Origin: Pyrrhosoma nymphula
Lineage: Eukaryota; Arthropoda; Insecta; Odonata; Coenagrionidae
Reading direction: 5' to 3'
Length of the DNA: 64,000 nucleotides
Assembly: GCA_963573305.1 (NCBI GenBank)
Contig: OY754329.1
Coordinates: 81,832,076 to 81,896,075, forward strand
Shown here: piece after piece, positions 46,857 through 57,335 of the stretch
Layout of the letters: every line of letters begins with the position of its first letter
Numbering within the stretch: position 1 is the first letter of the stretch
Program-made: the position numbers and the translations under genes
The notes under the pieces: model-generated
The model's input: only the letters and a program-made list of their open reading frames with translations
Database searches by the model: none
Told to the model about the DNA's origin: nothing

Positions 46857-48050
46857 ATAAATAAACTATGCCACAGGTGGGGCGGAATGAAATATAAACA
46901 CATAAAAAAGAACACTCACACTATAAGTTTGATATTTCGGTTGCTCGAACCTTTCTCAAAGATAGACGGATACAGAATGATGGATAGGCAGGGAACAAGA
47001 GGTGGGGTGAGATGGGAGGAGAGAGGGGTAGGGAGGGAGAAGAGGGGAGGGGCGGGAGGGGGTCAGAGGAAGAGGGAAGGGCAAGGAGGGGAAGAGGCGG
47101 GAGGGGGTCAGAGGAGGAGAAAGGGATGTGGAAAGGAGAAAAGGGGAGGGGCGGGAGGGGATTGAAGGAGGGGAAAGGGGAGAAGGGGCGGGAGAGATCA
47201 GTGAGCGCGATTTAATCCGGGCGGATTATGTGCGGAATAAATCCAGATGCAGGCACTTTCTAACGTACGCAATTGAAGGGGAGAGGCAGAGGGAGGGAGG
47301 GAAGCCAATACGCCTACACGAAAGCATTTATCAAAAATGAGATTGTGGGAGGAAGCATGGATCGGGACGGGGAAGGAGGCATTGGGCGAGGACGGCTTGC
47401 AGCTGGCTCGGTGGCCGGTCATTCTAACACTGAGGGCGTTAGTGGTGAGACCAATGTAGTATGAATCGCACAGGTTGCACAGGAGGATGTAAACAACATT
47501 GTGGGAAGTACATGACCGAGAGGGGACGGAAGGAAGAGGGTGGGAGAGGAATTTAGCGGGGAGGGGGTCGGTGATAAGGATAGGGCACGTTTTGCATCTC
47601 GCGCGATGGCAGGGGTTGGGTGGGGTTTTAGAGCTAATATAGGGTTTAGTCAGCGGTTTGGTGGTTTTTAGAATGCTGGAGAGGTTGGGGGGACGCCTGA
47701 AGGTGAGAGATGGACATTTGGGGAATGTGTTTTTGGTGGTGAGATTGTCAGAAAGGAGTGGGAAAAGGTTTTTAATGATTTTTTTGAGGGCATGGACGCC
47801 TGGGAAGTAGGTGGTACAGAGGGAGAGGTTGTAATTCTCCTTATTTTGGGTTGGTTTAGGAGGAAAGGGTTTTCTGAGAATTCGTTTATTGAGAAGAGTC
47901 TCAGGATATCCTCGTCGGAGAAGGGATTGGTGTAAAGAGGAAAGGAATTTATCAAGGGAATCGGGGTTATTGCATATGCGAAAGCCTCGTGTGGAAAGAG
48001 AGTAGGGGAGGGATCTTTTAGTATGGGAGGGATGGCAGCTGTTATAATGA
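46857..48050 (-). mobile_element. PLE-B partial 3' copy (minus), inner part of left arm plus loop
   Basis: Repeats the 3' UTR and last ~285 codons of PLE-B. 46857-47500 is part of the left palindrome arm; 47501-48050 is the unpaired loop. At the sequence for CIW-YSAHN near the C-terminus it codes Ile (ATAAATCC) where the full-length copy codes Leu (ATAAAGCC). It ends abruptly at 48050 where the strand switches. Confidence 0.88.
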
Positions 48051-48694
48051 AATGTTGTTTACATCCTCCTGTGCAACCTGTGCGATTCATACTACATTGG
48101 TCTCACCACTAACGCCCTCAGTGTTAGAATGACCGGCCACCGAGCCAGCTGCAAGCCGTCCTCGCCCAATGCCTCCTTCCCCGTCCCGATCCATGCTTCC
48201 TCCCACAATCTCATTTTTGATAAATGCTTTCGTGTAGGCGTATTGGCTTCCCTCCCTCCCTCTGCCTCTCCCCTTCAATTGCGTACGTTAGAAAGTGCCT
48301 GCATCTGGATTTATTCCGCACATAATCCGCCCGGATTAAATCGCGCTCACTGATCTCTCCCGCCCCTTCTCCCCTTTCCCCTCCTTCAATCCCCTCCCGC
48401 CCCTCCCCTTTTCTCCTTTCCACATCCCTTTCTCCTCCTCTGACCCCCTCCCGCCTCTTCCCCTCCTTGCCCTTCCCTCTTCCTCTGACCCCCTCCCGCC
48501 CCTCCCCTCTTCTCCCTCCCTACCCCTCTCTCCTCCCATCTCACCCCACCTCTTGTTCCCTGCCTATCCATCATTCTGTATCCGTCTATCTTTGAGAAAG
48601 GTTCGAGCAACCGAAATATCAAACTTATAGTGTGAGTGTTCTTTTTTATGTGTTTATATTTCATTCCGCCCCACCTGTGGCATAGTTTATTTAT
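48051..48694 (+). mobile_element. PLE-B partial 3' copy (plus), inner part of right arm
   Basis: Mirror of 46857-47500, starting within the codons for HNVVYILLCNL and running through the stop at 48351-48353 and 3' UTR. It carries the same Ile variant as the left inner copy. Confidence 0.88.
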
Positions 48695-51600
48695 ATTATC
48701 GCGTGTGTGATTTTCCACGAACTCGTTAATTGTTGCGCTATGCAACCATCTCTCTGTGTGTTCTTCTGTCCACGAGCGGCCTCTTCAGTTCCAGCGTGCT
48801 GCTTCTCCAGTTGCTGAGCCGTAAGCTGTAGTAATCTTTCTCACTGTCCTATCACTCCTTTCACCACTGTTCCACTCCTTTAAAATTTTCCTCTTTTCCA
48901 CTCCCTCCCTTGCTCTCTCCCTCTATCCATTAACCCTCATATCCTTAACATGCCCGCTCCTAATCCCACCAAAATCTGGCTTAGCAATTTAAAAAAATAT
49001 TCATTCAAATTAGCACAATACACTTGCCATGTAGAATTTTGTCCTCCTGTCTTTCCCTTGGCATAATTCCGAACGGCTTAATCATCAAAATTCCTACTTC
49101 AGGCATGCCTCCTTCTATTCACCCGTTTTTTCATGCCCACTCGTATCAAATCTCGTATAATCTATGTCTTTTAGTTCTCGCCCAATACAAATCTCTTGTG
49201 TCCCTATACCATTCCAACATTCAATCCCTCATCCATATCATCAGCCTATACAATTCGGAATTACTGTCCACAATCCAGAAACTTCTTACCTCTTCCTTAC
49301 GCTCCCTTAATTTTAGACGCCAAAAAGCTTTCAAAAAACTGTCCTCCTTGTGTATTTCCTTCCTTCATCATGGACTCTCCTTGCCGCTAAACATTGCGGC
49401 CCCAACCCCACCTAACCCGCCATTATATTCCTCAAAGCCCGACCTAGCAGGCATTTTTCAACTCGCCCGTCCACCCCCTCCCACCTCCCGGTTTTACCCA
49501 CAACGCGTACCTTCTTCCAAAGACCCTCAAACCCCCCCCTCCCCACTCACCCCGCCGAGGACGGCTACGATCCCACAAAACAAGAGGTCATAAACTTCTC
49601 TTCTTCTTCCCTTACCCCTTCCGAAATCTCTGTTTTGAGCAAAGGTCTTTCGTTTTCGCCGACACCTAAGGTTAATCCTGTCAAACTTCTCACAGACACC
49701 CTCAATTTTTGCCGAAAATTAAAATGGAAATTCTTTTGGGAATCCCAGCGCTCCCAACTGCCACTTCCCGATACTTCTTCTCAAAATTCTGTACATCCTG
49801 CCCTAACCTTTTTCAAACCGCCCTCTTCACATGAACCCAAACCTTTACTTTCCAATCATCCCTTAGAAGTGTTCACGAACCTCCTTCTCTCCAAAATTGC
49901 TGATCCTTCTTTCCTCACTTCCTTAAAGCCCGCACCCAACCTATCCTCGTCTGAAATCAAAGCCTTAAAAGACCTTTCTCACAATCCCAACATAGTCATC
50001 ACACCTTCTGACAAAGGCTCTACTGTGGTAGTACTGAACTCTTCAGACTATATCAACGAAGCCCTCAGACAACTCTCGGACCCCTCTTCCTACGCTCCCG
50101 TTTCTCACGACCCAAACCCAAAATTCCACGAGGAGATCATCTCTTTCCTTAAAGACAAAGGTCCCAAGGAAGGTCTCACTAGCAACGATATTTCTCTACT
50201 TTCTCCCGCTCATCCCCGCACTCCCCACTTTTATATCCTTCCGAAGATACACAAGCCCAACAACCCTGGCCGGCCAATAGTTTCCTCTTGCCACTCCCCT
50301 ACTGAACGCATCTCCGCTTTCGTCGACCATTACCTTCAACCTTTAGTCCATTCCCTGCCTTCCTACATCAAAGATACCTATCATTTCCTTGATCGCCTCC
50401 TCTCCACCCCCCTCCCTAATGATTCCGACATCATCATGGCCACCATTGATGTCACCTCTCTATATACCTCCATCCCCCACGCCGAAGGCTTATCCGCCGT
50501 TAAGCATTTTCTTGATACCCGCCCTACTCCTCATAACCCTAGCTCCGATTTCCTTATTGACCTGTCCCACTTCATCTTGACTCATAACTCCTTCTCCTTT
50601 AATGACCGCTTCTACCTTCAAACCAAAGGCTGCGCCATGGGCAGTAGATTCAGCCCTTCCTATGCCAACCTTTTCCTCGGCCGTGTCGAAGAGTCCTTCC
50701 TATCCTCACAACCCCTGAAACCCTTACTCTGGCTCCGATACATCGACGACATTTTCCTTCTCTGGCCCCATGACGTCGATTCTTTTAATTTATTTATTTC
50801 CGCTCTCAACGATTTCTCTTCTGTCTCCTTCACCTCTCATTTCTCTTCTTCCCATGTTACCTTCCTGGATGTAGATATCACTCTCTCCAACCACCATTTC
50901 AACACCTCAGTCCACATCAAACCCACCAATAAGCAGCAATATCTTCATTATAACAGCTGCCATCCCTCCCATACTAAAAGATCCCTCCCCTACTCTCTTT
51001 CCACACGAGGCTTTCGCATATGCAATAACCCCGATTCCCTTGATAAATTCCTTTCCTCTTTACACCAATCCCTTCTCCGACGAGGATATCCTGAGACTCT
51101 TCTCAATAAACGAATTCTCAGAAAACCCTTTCCTCCTAAACCAACCCAAAATAAGGAGAATTACAACCTCTCCCTCTGTACCACCTACTTCCCAGGCGTC
51201 CATGCCCTCAAAAAAATCATTAAAAACCTTTTCCCACTCCTTTCTGACAATCTCACCACCAAAAACACATTCCCCAAATGTCCATCTCTCACCTTCAGGC
51301 GTCCCCCCAACCTCTCCAGCATTCTAAAAACCACCAAACCGCTGACTAAACCCTATATTAGCTCTAAAACCCCACCCAACCCCTGCCATCGCGCGAGATG
51401 CAAAACGTGCCCTATCCTTATCACCGACCCCCTCCCCGCTAAATTCCTCTCCCACCCTCTTCCTTCCGTCCCCTCTCGGTCATGTACTTCCCACAATGTT
51501 GTTTACATCCTCCTGTGCAACCTGTGCGATTCATACTACATTGGTCTCACCACTAACGCCCTCAGTGTTAGAATGACCGGCCACCGAGCCAGCTGCAAGC

Positions 51601-52140
51601 CGTCCTCGCCCAATGCCTCCTTCCCCGTCCCGATCCATGCTTCCTCCCACAATCTCATTTTTGATAAATGCTTTCGTGTAGGCGTATTGGCTTCCCTCCC
51701 TCCCTCTGCCTCTCCCCTTCAATTGCGTACGTTAGAAAGTGCCTGCATCTGGCTTTATTCCGCACATAATCCGCCCGGATTAAATCGCGCTCACTGATCT
51801 CTCCCGCCCCTTCTCCCCTTTCCCCTCCTTCAATCCCCTCCCGCCCCTCCCCTTTTCTCCTTTCCACATCCCTTTCTCCTCCTCTGACCCCCTCCCGCCT
51901 CTTCCCCTCCTTGCCCTTCCCTCTTCCTCTGACCCCCTCCCGCCCCTCCCCTCTTCTCCCTCCCTACCCCTCTCTCCTCCCATCTCACCCCACCTCTTGT
52001 TCCCTGCCTATCCATCATTCTGTATCCGTCTATCTTTGAGAAAGGTTCGAGCAACCGAAATATCAAACTTATAGTGTGAGTGTTCTTTTTTATGTGTTTA
52101 TATTTCATTCCGCCCCACCTGTGGCATAGTTTATTTATAT
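48695..52140 (+). mobile_element. Penelope-like element B, full-length copy 2 (plus)
   Basis: Mirror of 43409-46856. A further ~30 bases (TATTATCGCGTGTGTG ... ACGAACTCGT) at 52141-52170 repeat the start of the 5' region before a (TA)n tract, a sign of tandem structure. The hammerhead-like hairpin is at 52030-52065. Confidence 0.93.
48951..51797 (+). pseudogene. PLE-B polyprotein, copy 2, two single-base deletions
   Basis: ATG at 48951. Compared with the intact copy, one T is missing in the run after GTAGAA at about 49036 (4 T instead of 5), and one C is missing in the run at about 49532-49539 (8 C instead of 9). The protein is therefore split into three frames: about 28 residues, about 165 residues (to about 49538), and the rest to the stop at 51797. 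The third frame holds the entire reverse transcriptase and GIY-YIG domains unchanged. Both differences fall in homopolymer runs and could be sequencing errors rather than real mutations. Confidence 0.88.
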
Positions 52141-52170
52141 TATCGCGTGTGTGATTTTCCACGAACTCGT

Positions 52171-52195
52171 ATATATATATATATATATATATATA
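52171..52195. repeat. (TA)n microsatellite
   Basis: About 12 TA units at the right border of the PLE palindrome. Confidence 0.95.
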
Positions 52196-52394
52196 AAATC
52201 AACTAAGGTGTCACAGGCGTGACAAGCTAAAAAATATATAGGTACGCACTAAAAAATAGAAAACTCACACGTTTTTTTGATATTTCGGCAGCTCGACTGC
52301 CATCTTCTGAATTCTTTAGAGTAATCATATATATTTATAATATATATATACACACACAAGGAAGGTTTCGCCAATAGGCCACAACAATAAAAAA
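52196..52394 (-). repeat. PLE-end fragment with hammerhead-like hairpin
   Basis: Minus strand at about 52315-52280: CAGAAGATGGCAG, TCGAG loop, CTGCCGAAATATC, then GTGTGAGTTTTCTATTTTTT. CAGAAGA differs by one base from the CUGANGA box. Confidence 0.5.
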
Positions 52395-52570
52395 TACACT
52401 GGACAGGGGGTGGAGAAAGAAAAGTAAAGTAAAAAGAGACGACTTACTGGGTACGTTTCGAGCCTGTAAGCTCTTCGTCAGCTGGAGAAAAAGTCTTACA
52501 GGCTCGAAGCGTACCCAGTAAGTCGTCTCTTTTTACTTTACTTTTCTTTCCCCACCCCCTTTCCAGTGTA
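52395..52570. repeat. 176-bp palindrome with consensus hammerhead core
   Basis: Positions p and 104965-p pair: arms 52395-52470 and 52495-52570, loop 24 nt. On the minus strand, from the loop into the left arm, it reads CTGACGA, GAGC/GCTC stem with TTACAG loop, then GAAACGTACCC: all core hammerhead boxes. One arm reads GTTTCGAG, the other CTCGAAGC, so only the left arm keeps GAAAC. Confidence 0.7.
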
Positions 52571-52589
52571 TTATATATAAATATATGCA

Positions 52590-52890
52590 TACAAAATATA
52601 AATATAGTTTTAAAAATACAGACACACGAAAATAAATTGAAGGACACAAAAAATGAATGGACGTTTCGGCGGTAATGCCGACATTGTCGGCAACAAGAGA
52701 CTAACTATTCAATGAAATTGAATAGAGAACCACTAGAAACAAGAGACTAACTAGTGATTAGATCGTTCCTTGCTTCCGACGATGGGGGCATAAACAAAAA
52801 AACGCCCAAACAATTTTTGTGATAGTACTTCAATTTATTTTGGTGAGCCTGTGTTTTTAAAACTATATTCATATTTGTGTGTTTAGATTC
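52590..52890. repeat. Degenerate PLE-end palindrome
   Basis: Left TATAGTTTTAAAAATACAG against right CTGTGTTTTTAAAACTATA; hammerhead-like halves are GGACGTTTCGGCGG at left and TTCCGACGATGGGGGC at right. It resembles the 3' end of PLE-A (41234-41345). Confidence 0.5.
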
Positions 52891-53940
52891 GTCGAGTGCC
52901 TTTTTCCAGATGAATATATGGCATACATGCATATATCTGCATTTATATTACCTACGATGTCGTAGCAGCCGAAACCCGTCGTTTTTAACGCAATAAATCT
53001 TTGAAAAACACACTGGAAACCCGAGAGATTTACATTCTAAATAAGTTCTTTTTCTACAATCTGGAAGTAGAACTACTTCATTAGTTATTTTTGGATTAAT
53101 TAACAAATATTTTCATCCATAATCATCGATAATCTTACATTCTCACTCCTATCAATTTTCACTGAATTTCCTGCAAGCCACAGTAACGTCACCACACAAA
53201 AAATAAAGATATGGGAAATAGAAAACTAGGAAAGAAGAATGGAATAATATGGTTGTGTATGCTTCCATATATTTATGTCGAGGTCATATATGATGCGCGT
53301 GAAAAATAGATCCTTGAATCTTTCTGTTCGATAATATACCAGTTTGCCACTGCAGTATGACTTGCAGATGTAAAATGGGGCCTGGGTAAAATCTTTAATG
53401 TCAGGAGTAAAACCAAGAATAGATATTTTTGCAGTGAACTCAGTTCAGTATTGAATCTTTGCGACTCAGTTTTTCACGAAAATAGCTCTTGTTTGGATTT
53501 TACCCAGCTTACGACTCAATATTTAAGAAGCTAGACCTCTAAATGCTTAATACAAAGTAAAAACAAATAGCACTGTTTTTAATTTTCTTCTTTGAAATTT
53601 TCGAAAAAGTATTTTACTGCCGTTTTGACAACATTTCACAAACTATAATTTATTCTCCTTGTCTAGTAGCTTCAACCCTCTAATGGTCTTCAATATATTC
53701 CTTTTATAGTCTTCATGCCCAATGCAAGTTTATTTTCCGGTGTTTTCCAATATCATCTTCCTATTTACCAATATAAATTTATCAATTTACTCTAAGTATC
53801 ATGTATATCGGTTGGATGAGGTCTTATCGTATCATACAATGATGCCGGAAATTCAAATGATCCTGCTTCGCGGAAGTGCAAAACATCAAGGTACAACCGC
53901 TAGTGTTATTCGTGTTGATGTTCCTTCTTTGTTTTTAAAG
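52891..53940. other. End of intron 1, locus 2; nothing recognised
   Basis: AT-rich sequence. The reading frame from 53722 is only coding from 53941; the part before is intron. GTTATTCGTGTTGATGTTCC at 53905 resembles GATATTCTGCGTGTAGATAT near 56018, perhaps a small decayed repeat. Confidence 0.45.
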
Positions 53941-54009
53941 GCACGTCGCACTGGAGTACTTGTCTCTGAAGCCATCCTAAGGGTCAACAACAAAAAAATC
54001 AAGAAAGAG
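53941..54009 (+). CDS. Gustatory receptor locus 2, exon 2 (23 codons)
   Basis: 69-nt exon between TTTGTTTTTAAAG and GTAAGA, phase 0 at both ends. It reads ARRTGVLVSEAILRV then NNKKIKKE and aligns over its whole length with exon 2 of locus 1 (28244-28312), including LVSEA. In the family this is the intracellular linker before helix 7. Confidence 0.87.
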
Positions 54010-54397
54010 GTAAGACCCATTTAACTCAATGTAACCAGAGGGCTGGTATAGTCTCTAAAGAGAAACGTTCTGCTTATAAGCACAAATATCAATGATTTGG
54101 TATTTCTTGTGATGTTAGTATTACTAATTTAGCCTTTGTCGTTATCGCTAAGAAAATATGCCTCTTATTTCGAGTATGTGTAGGGGAAATGAACCATCGT
54201 AAAATAGCAAGTAGTTATGTCAACAGAATATAGCAAAAACTATCAAATAATGATTTTCAGAAAGTAATAAATAAATGCAAATCTTGTTACCAGAAATGGA
54301 AATTCAAAAAATGAAATATTTCTCTGCCATATTATGCATAACTTAGAGCTAAAGCTCAAATTATTTTATGACAAATGGCTGATGTACTCTTTTTCAG
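54010..54397. other. Intron 2, locus 2
   Basis: 388-bp AT-rich intron; nothing else seen. Confidence 0.7.
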
Positions 54398-54490
54398 TTA
54401 AGTTCATTCTCATTCCAATTACTGCTCACCGGTCCAGTCCAACCAACTGCCTGTGGTTTCTTCACCTTAGATTTCGGGTTTTTACCGCCG
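54398..54490 (+). CDS. Gustatory receptor locus 2, exon 3 (31 codons)
   Basis: 93-nt exon between CTCTTTTTCAG and GTAGGT, phase 0 at both ends. It reads LSSFSFQLLLTGPVQPT then ACGFFTLDFGFLPP. FSFQLL and ACGFFTLD are the diagnostic penultimate-exon motifs of insect gustatory receptors; compare FSNQLLH and ACGFFPLD in locus 1. The usual LLTS ending is FLPP here. Confidence 0.93.
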
Positions 54491-54941
54491 GTAGGTTTTC
54501 GTTACACATTATATACTTACATCTAGTGTTTATTTTTGCTCCAATGAATAATGTTAAGAGGTGAATACTGTGGAAGCATTTATGAAGAGGAGGAAAGTTA
54601 GAAGTTTTAAGACTAGGAGAGCGTGCATGAATCAAAGCATGAGTGTAACCGAAGCGAAAAGGGTATACAAGAATGGGGTATTCTTGAAGATATTATCTAA
54701 AAAGCCACTTTTTTGGCCTAATGACAATATTTTCTAATTTCTTTGAATTTGTCTACTCCGATAGTATGTAATTATGAATAATGTGGTATACCAAATGTAT
54801 GGACAAAATATTTAATAACATGCAGTGGAAGTTTAAATTTTGTATACAACATCCACATACTAGGGTAGCGTGGGTGCTCAGTATATAAGCTCTAATTTTA
54901 TAATTTTTATCATGTTTCATCAACAAAATTATTTTTTACAG
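54491..54941. other. Intron 3, locus 2
   Basis: 451-bp intron, nothing else seen. Confidence 0.7.
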
Positions 54942-55100
54942 ATGGTCGTGACCATTCTCACGCATTTAGCGATTGCGGTTCAGGTACAGGCTGCTGAGGA
55001 TACAACTAACCAAAGTATGGAAGACTGTACTGCGCAGTGTCTCTCGAATGATCATTCCGTAATGGATTTTTTTCTCGATATCTGCAAACAGAGAATGTGA
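54942..55100 (+). CDS. Gustatory receptor locus 2, last exon (52 codons)
   Basis: After ATTTTTTACAG the phase-0 frame reads MVVTILTHLAIAVQVQAAED and ends with TGA at 55098-55100. THLAIAVQV occupies the place of the family's TYhhhhhQF signature; Tyr is His, as in locus 1, and the final Phe is Val. A 30-residue tail follows with three Cys and acidic residues, longer than usual. AATAAA at 55132-55137 lies 31 nt past the stop and is a plausible polyadenylation signal. Confidence 0.85.
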   Translation: MVVTILTHLAIAVQVQAAEDTTNQSMEDCTAQCLSNDHSVMDFFLDICKQRM

Positions 55101-55131
55101 TTGTTTAAGTTTGTAAACGTTTATTTCTGTC

Positions 55132-55137
55132 AATAAA
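55132..55137 (+). terminator. Candidate polyadenylation signal, receptor locus 2
   Basis: AATAAA in TCTGTCAATAAATATTG shortly after the stop codon of locus 2. Confidence 0.45.
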
Positions 55138-55384
55138 TATTGTATAATTTAATAAGGATTACATTCAGAGAGGAAGTTAACGGTAATGGCCATGTATCAT
55201 AATATGTCTGCATTCTATTGTCATGTTCAGTTATTTGACGTTCGAAAAATCCTAATAATTGCTGTATTACTTTTGTTTATGGGATTCATTCATTCATTAG
55301 AGTAATCTACCGGTCAGAAGTAGGTTATGATGAAAGTCAGAGAATATCCAACGGACTCTTACACGTGCCGTGCCCTATCTACCT

Positions 55385-55835
55385 CTAGTATTTTTTCTTC
55401 ATTTCAGCACAAGTCCTACCTTTCTTCATCCCATCCATAAAACCTATTCTCTGTCTCCGCCTTCCCCGCTTACCCAACATCCTTCCCTCTATCACGGGCT
55501 TCAGCAAACCATCGCCCCTCATTACCCCTTCCAGCCACCTACCCTGCCTTCCCCTAATCTCATCTACAAGTTTCCTCTCCTTGCCCACCATGTCCAGCAC
55601 ATTCCTCATTTCTCTTCCTTTCCGTCCAAAGCACCTTCTCCATCCTCGTCCAAAGCACCTTCTCCATCCTCCTCCACACCCACATCTCGAACGCCTTCAT
55701 CCTATTTTCGTCTTCTTTTCTCAAGGTCCACGTTTCTGCCCCATACAACGCCACACTTCATATCAAGCACTTCACAATCCTCTATTTCACACCCTTACTT
55801 AAAGTTCTTGTCATCAGGTCCCATCTATTATTGAA
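55385..55835 (-). mobile_element. LINE ORF2 C-terminal fragment, minus strand
   Basis: Minus strand: LYGAETWTLRKEDENRMKAF, EMWVWRRMEKVLWT, then NEECAGHGGQG and ERKLVDEIRGRQGRW, LEGVMRGDGLLKPVIEGRM. This is the familiar tail of CR1/RTE-type LINE reverse-transcriptase proteins (ETWTL...R-EAFEMW-WRRM). It contains an 18-bp direct duplication coding RMEKVLWT twice and frameshifts. Confidence 0.8.
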
Positions 55836-56351
55836 CGCTTTTTTTTGCTAGCACTATTCTCCTCATAATGTCTTTGCTACTACGTCCTGTTTCTTCTAGC
55901 ATACACCCAAGTAATTAAATAGTTCTGCTTGCTCCAGTTTGTGACTTCCTATTCTTATCAGGGATAAAATGTGAAATAAAAATGGTAAACAATCTTCATG
56001 ATCCTACTTCAGCTGATATTCTGCGTGTAGATATGAGTTCACCACTTTTCCTAAAATAAATGTCACAGCTAATCACAGTACAAGTGTGGTATAATCGATA
56101 CTGATAGTGTAAATGGTAAATAGCCGTCAATTTCACTGAACTGAATCACGTTATCTCATATTTTATTTATTCGTATATAAAATGAAGATGAATTAACGTG
56201 ATGAAAAGTTCAGTAGAATTGATGGCCATAAATGGACCATTTTGAAAGGCCTGGTTTTTGAAGGTGATACTCAATACTTTAAAAAGAAGTCACATCAAGA
56301 GTAATCCCAAAAGTAAGCAATTAAGTACAAAATGTCAATAAACATGTAAAC
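55836..56351. other. Intergenic, nothing recognised
   Basis: AT-rich sequence before the P-like element. Confidence 0.5.
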
Positions 56352-57335
56352 CAAGGCCCCTATATACTGGTTGCTCGTATTCGGCTCGGGAGTGTTGCCA
56401 AAATATTCCGCACGCCCTAATGTAAACAAGGACAATGTGCACCCCAGCGCTGCTCCATGGGGAAAATTGTAACTAACGCTAGGTGGCGGCAGTTCGAAAA
56501 GTTCTCTGGATATTCACTGCAAACCTACCCATCGCAGCACATTCACCACCTGCTTCTAGGCAAAAGCAGAAACTCCAGTTATTGCGAATTGCATAAAACT
56601 AACGATTGGTTTAAGGGAGGTCCGATGAGTTTAATAAATTACATTATAATTTGTGCATGTTGTTTTAAACACACAATAGCTAATGTACAATCAGTTTTCA
56701 AACAAGTCTACATCACCAAATAAAACTTACAAGGTGACTATATATTTAATCAATTTCTGTAAGTTGCAATAATCCTTCCTTGTGGCAATTACCATTATTC
56801 TTCCTGTTAGTTGCACGTAACGTGAACGAGTGTTTACCATCTTCTATCAATTAAGGGCAGAGAAGTGTACTTCACTGATAAATGGCAAGCCACACCTTAA
56901 CCAAAAGCAGTCAATCAGGGGACGATGGAAGCACACTGCTGCATTAATTTCAAGCTTCATGAAGCATAGTACCCAAAACACACAAGAAGTAGGCCTTCCA
57001 TGTCTGCAAAAAATCATAAGAAGAAACAAATTACTAAGTAATGGCATACTTTTGAAATTTATATGATAAAACACATTACCCAATGCAGTAAAAACCATAA
57101 CTGAGGTAACAAATCCCACATAAATCAGAAAGATCGATTTCATCAAAGCTTCTTTGAGTGTGTTTTAGAATTAATAAACATGAACTCCATCAGAAAAATT
57201 CGAAATCATATCTCATTTATTAGCAGCCTGGATTACTGTGTTCACCTATAGCAAATTAATGATAGCTTCAGAACAAGAAAGTCAATGGAATAATTATATG
57301 ATTAAAACAAAAAATATCCATCATCAATTTAAAAT

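Larger units (their letters stand above)
43409..52140. repeat. 8.7-kb inverted repeat (arms about 4.09 kb, loop 550 bp)
   Basis: Left arm 43409-47500, right arm 48051-52140. Inner points sum to 95551 (47500+48051), outer points to 95549 (stop codons 43752 and 51797); the 2-base drift is the two homopolymer differences. Arms are otherwise nearly identical in what I compared. Confidence 0.93.

Noticed and set aside
53722..53940. Coding use of the frame before the acceptor at 53941
   Set aside because: The paralogous exon in locus 1 is exactly 69 nt and begins at the equivalent point after a CAG/TAG-type acceptor; the sequence before it does not resemble a receptor.
56457..56723. 88-codon plus-strand frame as a host gene
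   Set aside because: It lies inside the P-like transposon, has no recognised domain and runs opposite to the THAP exon.
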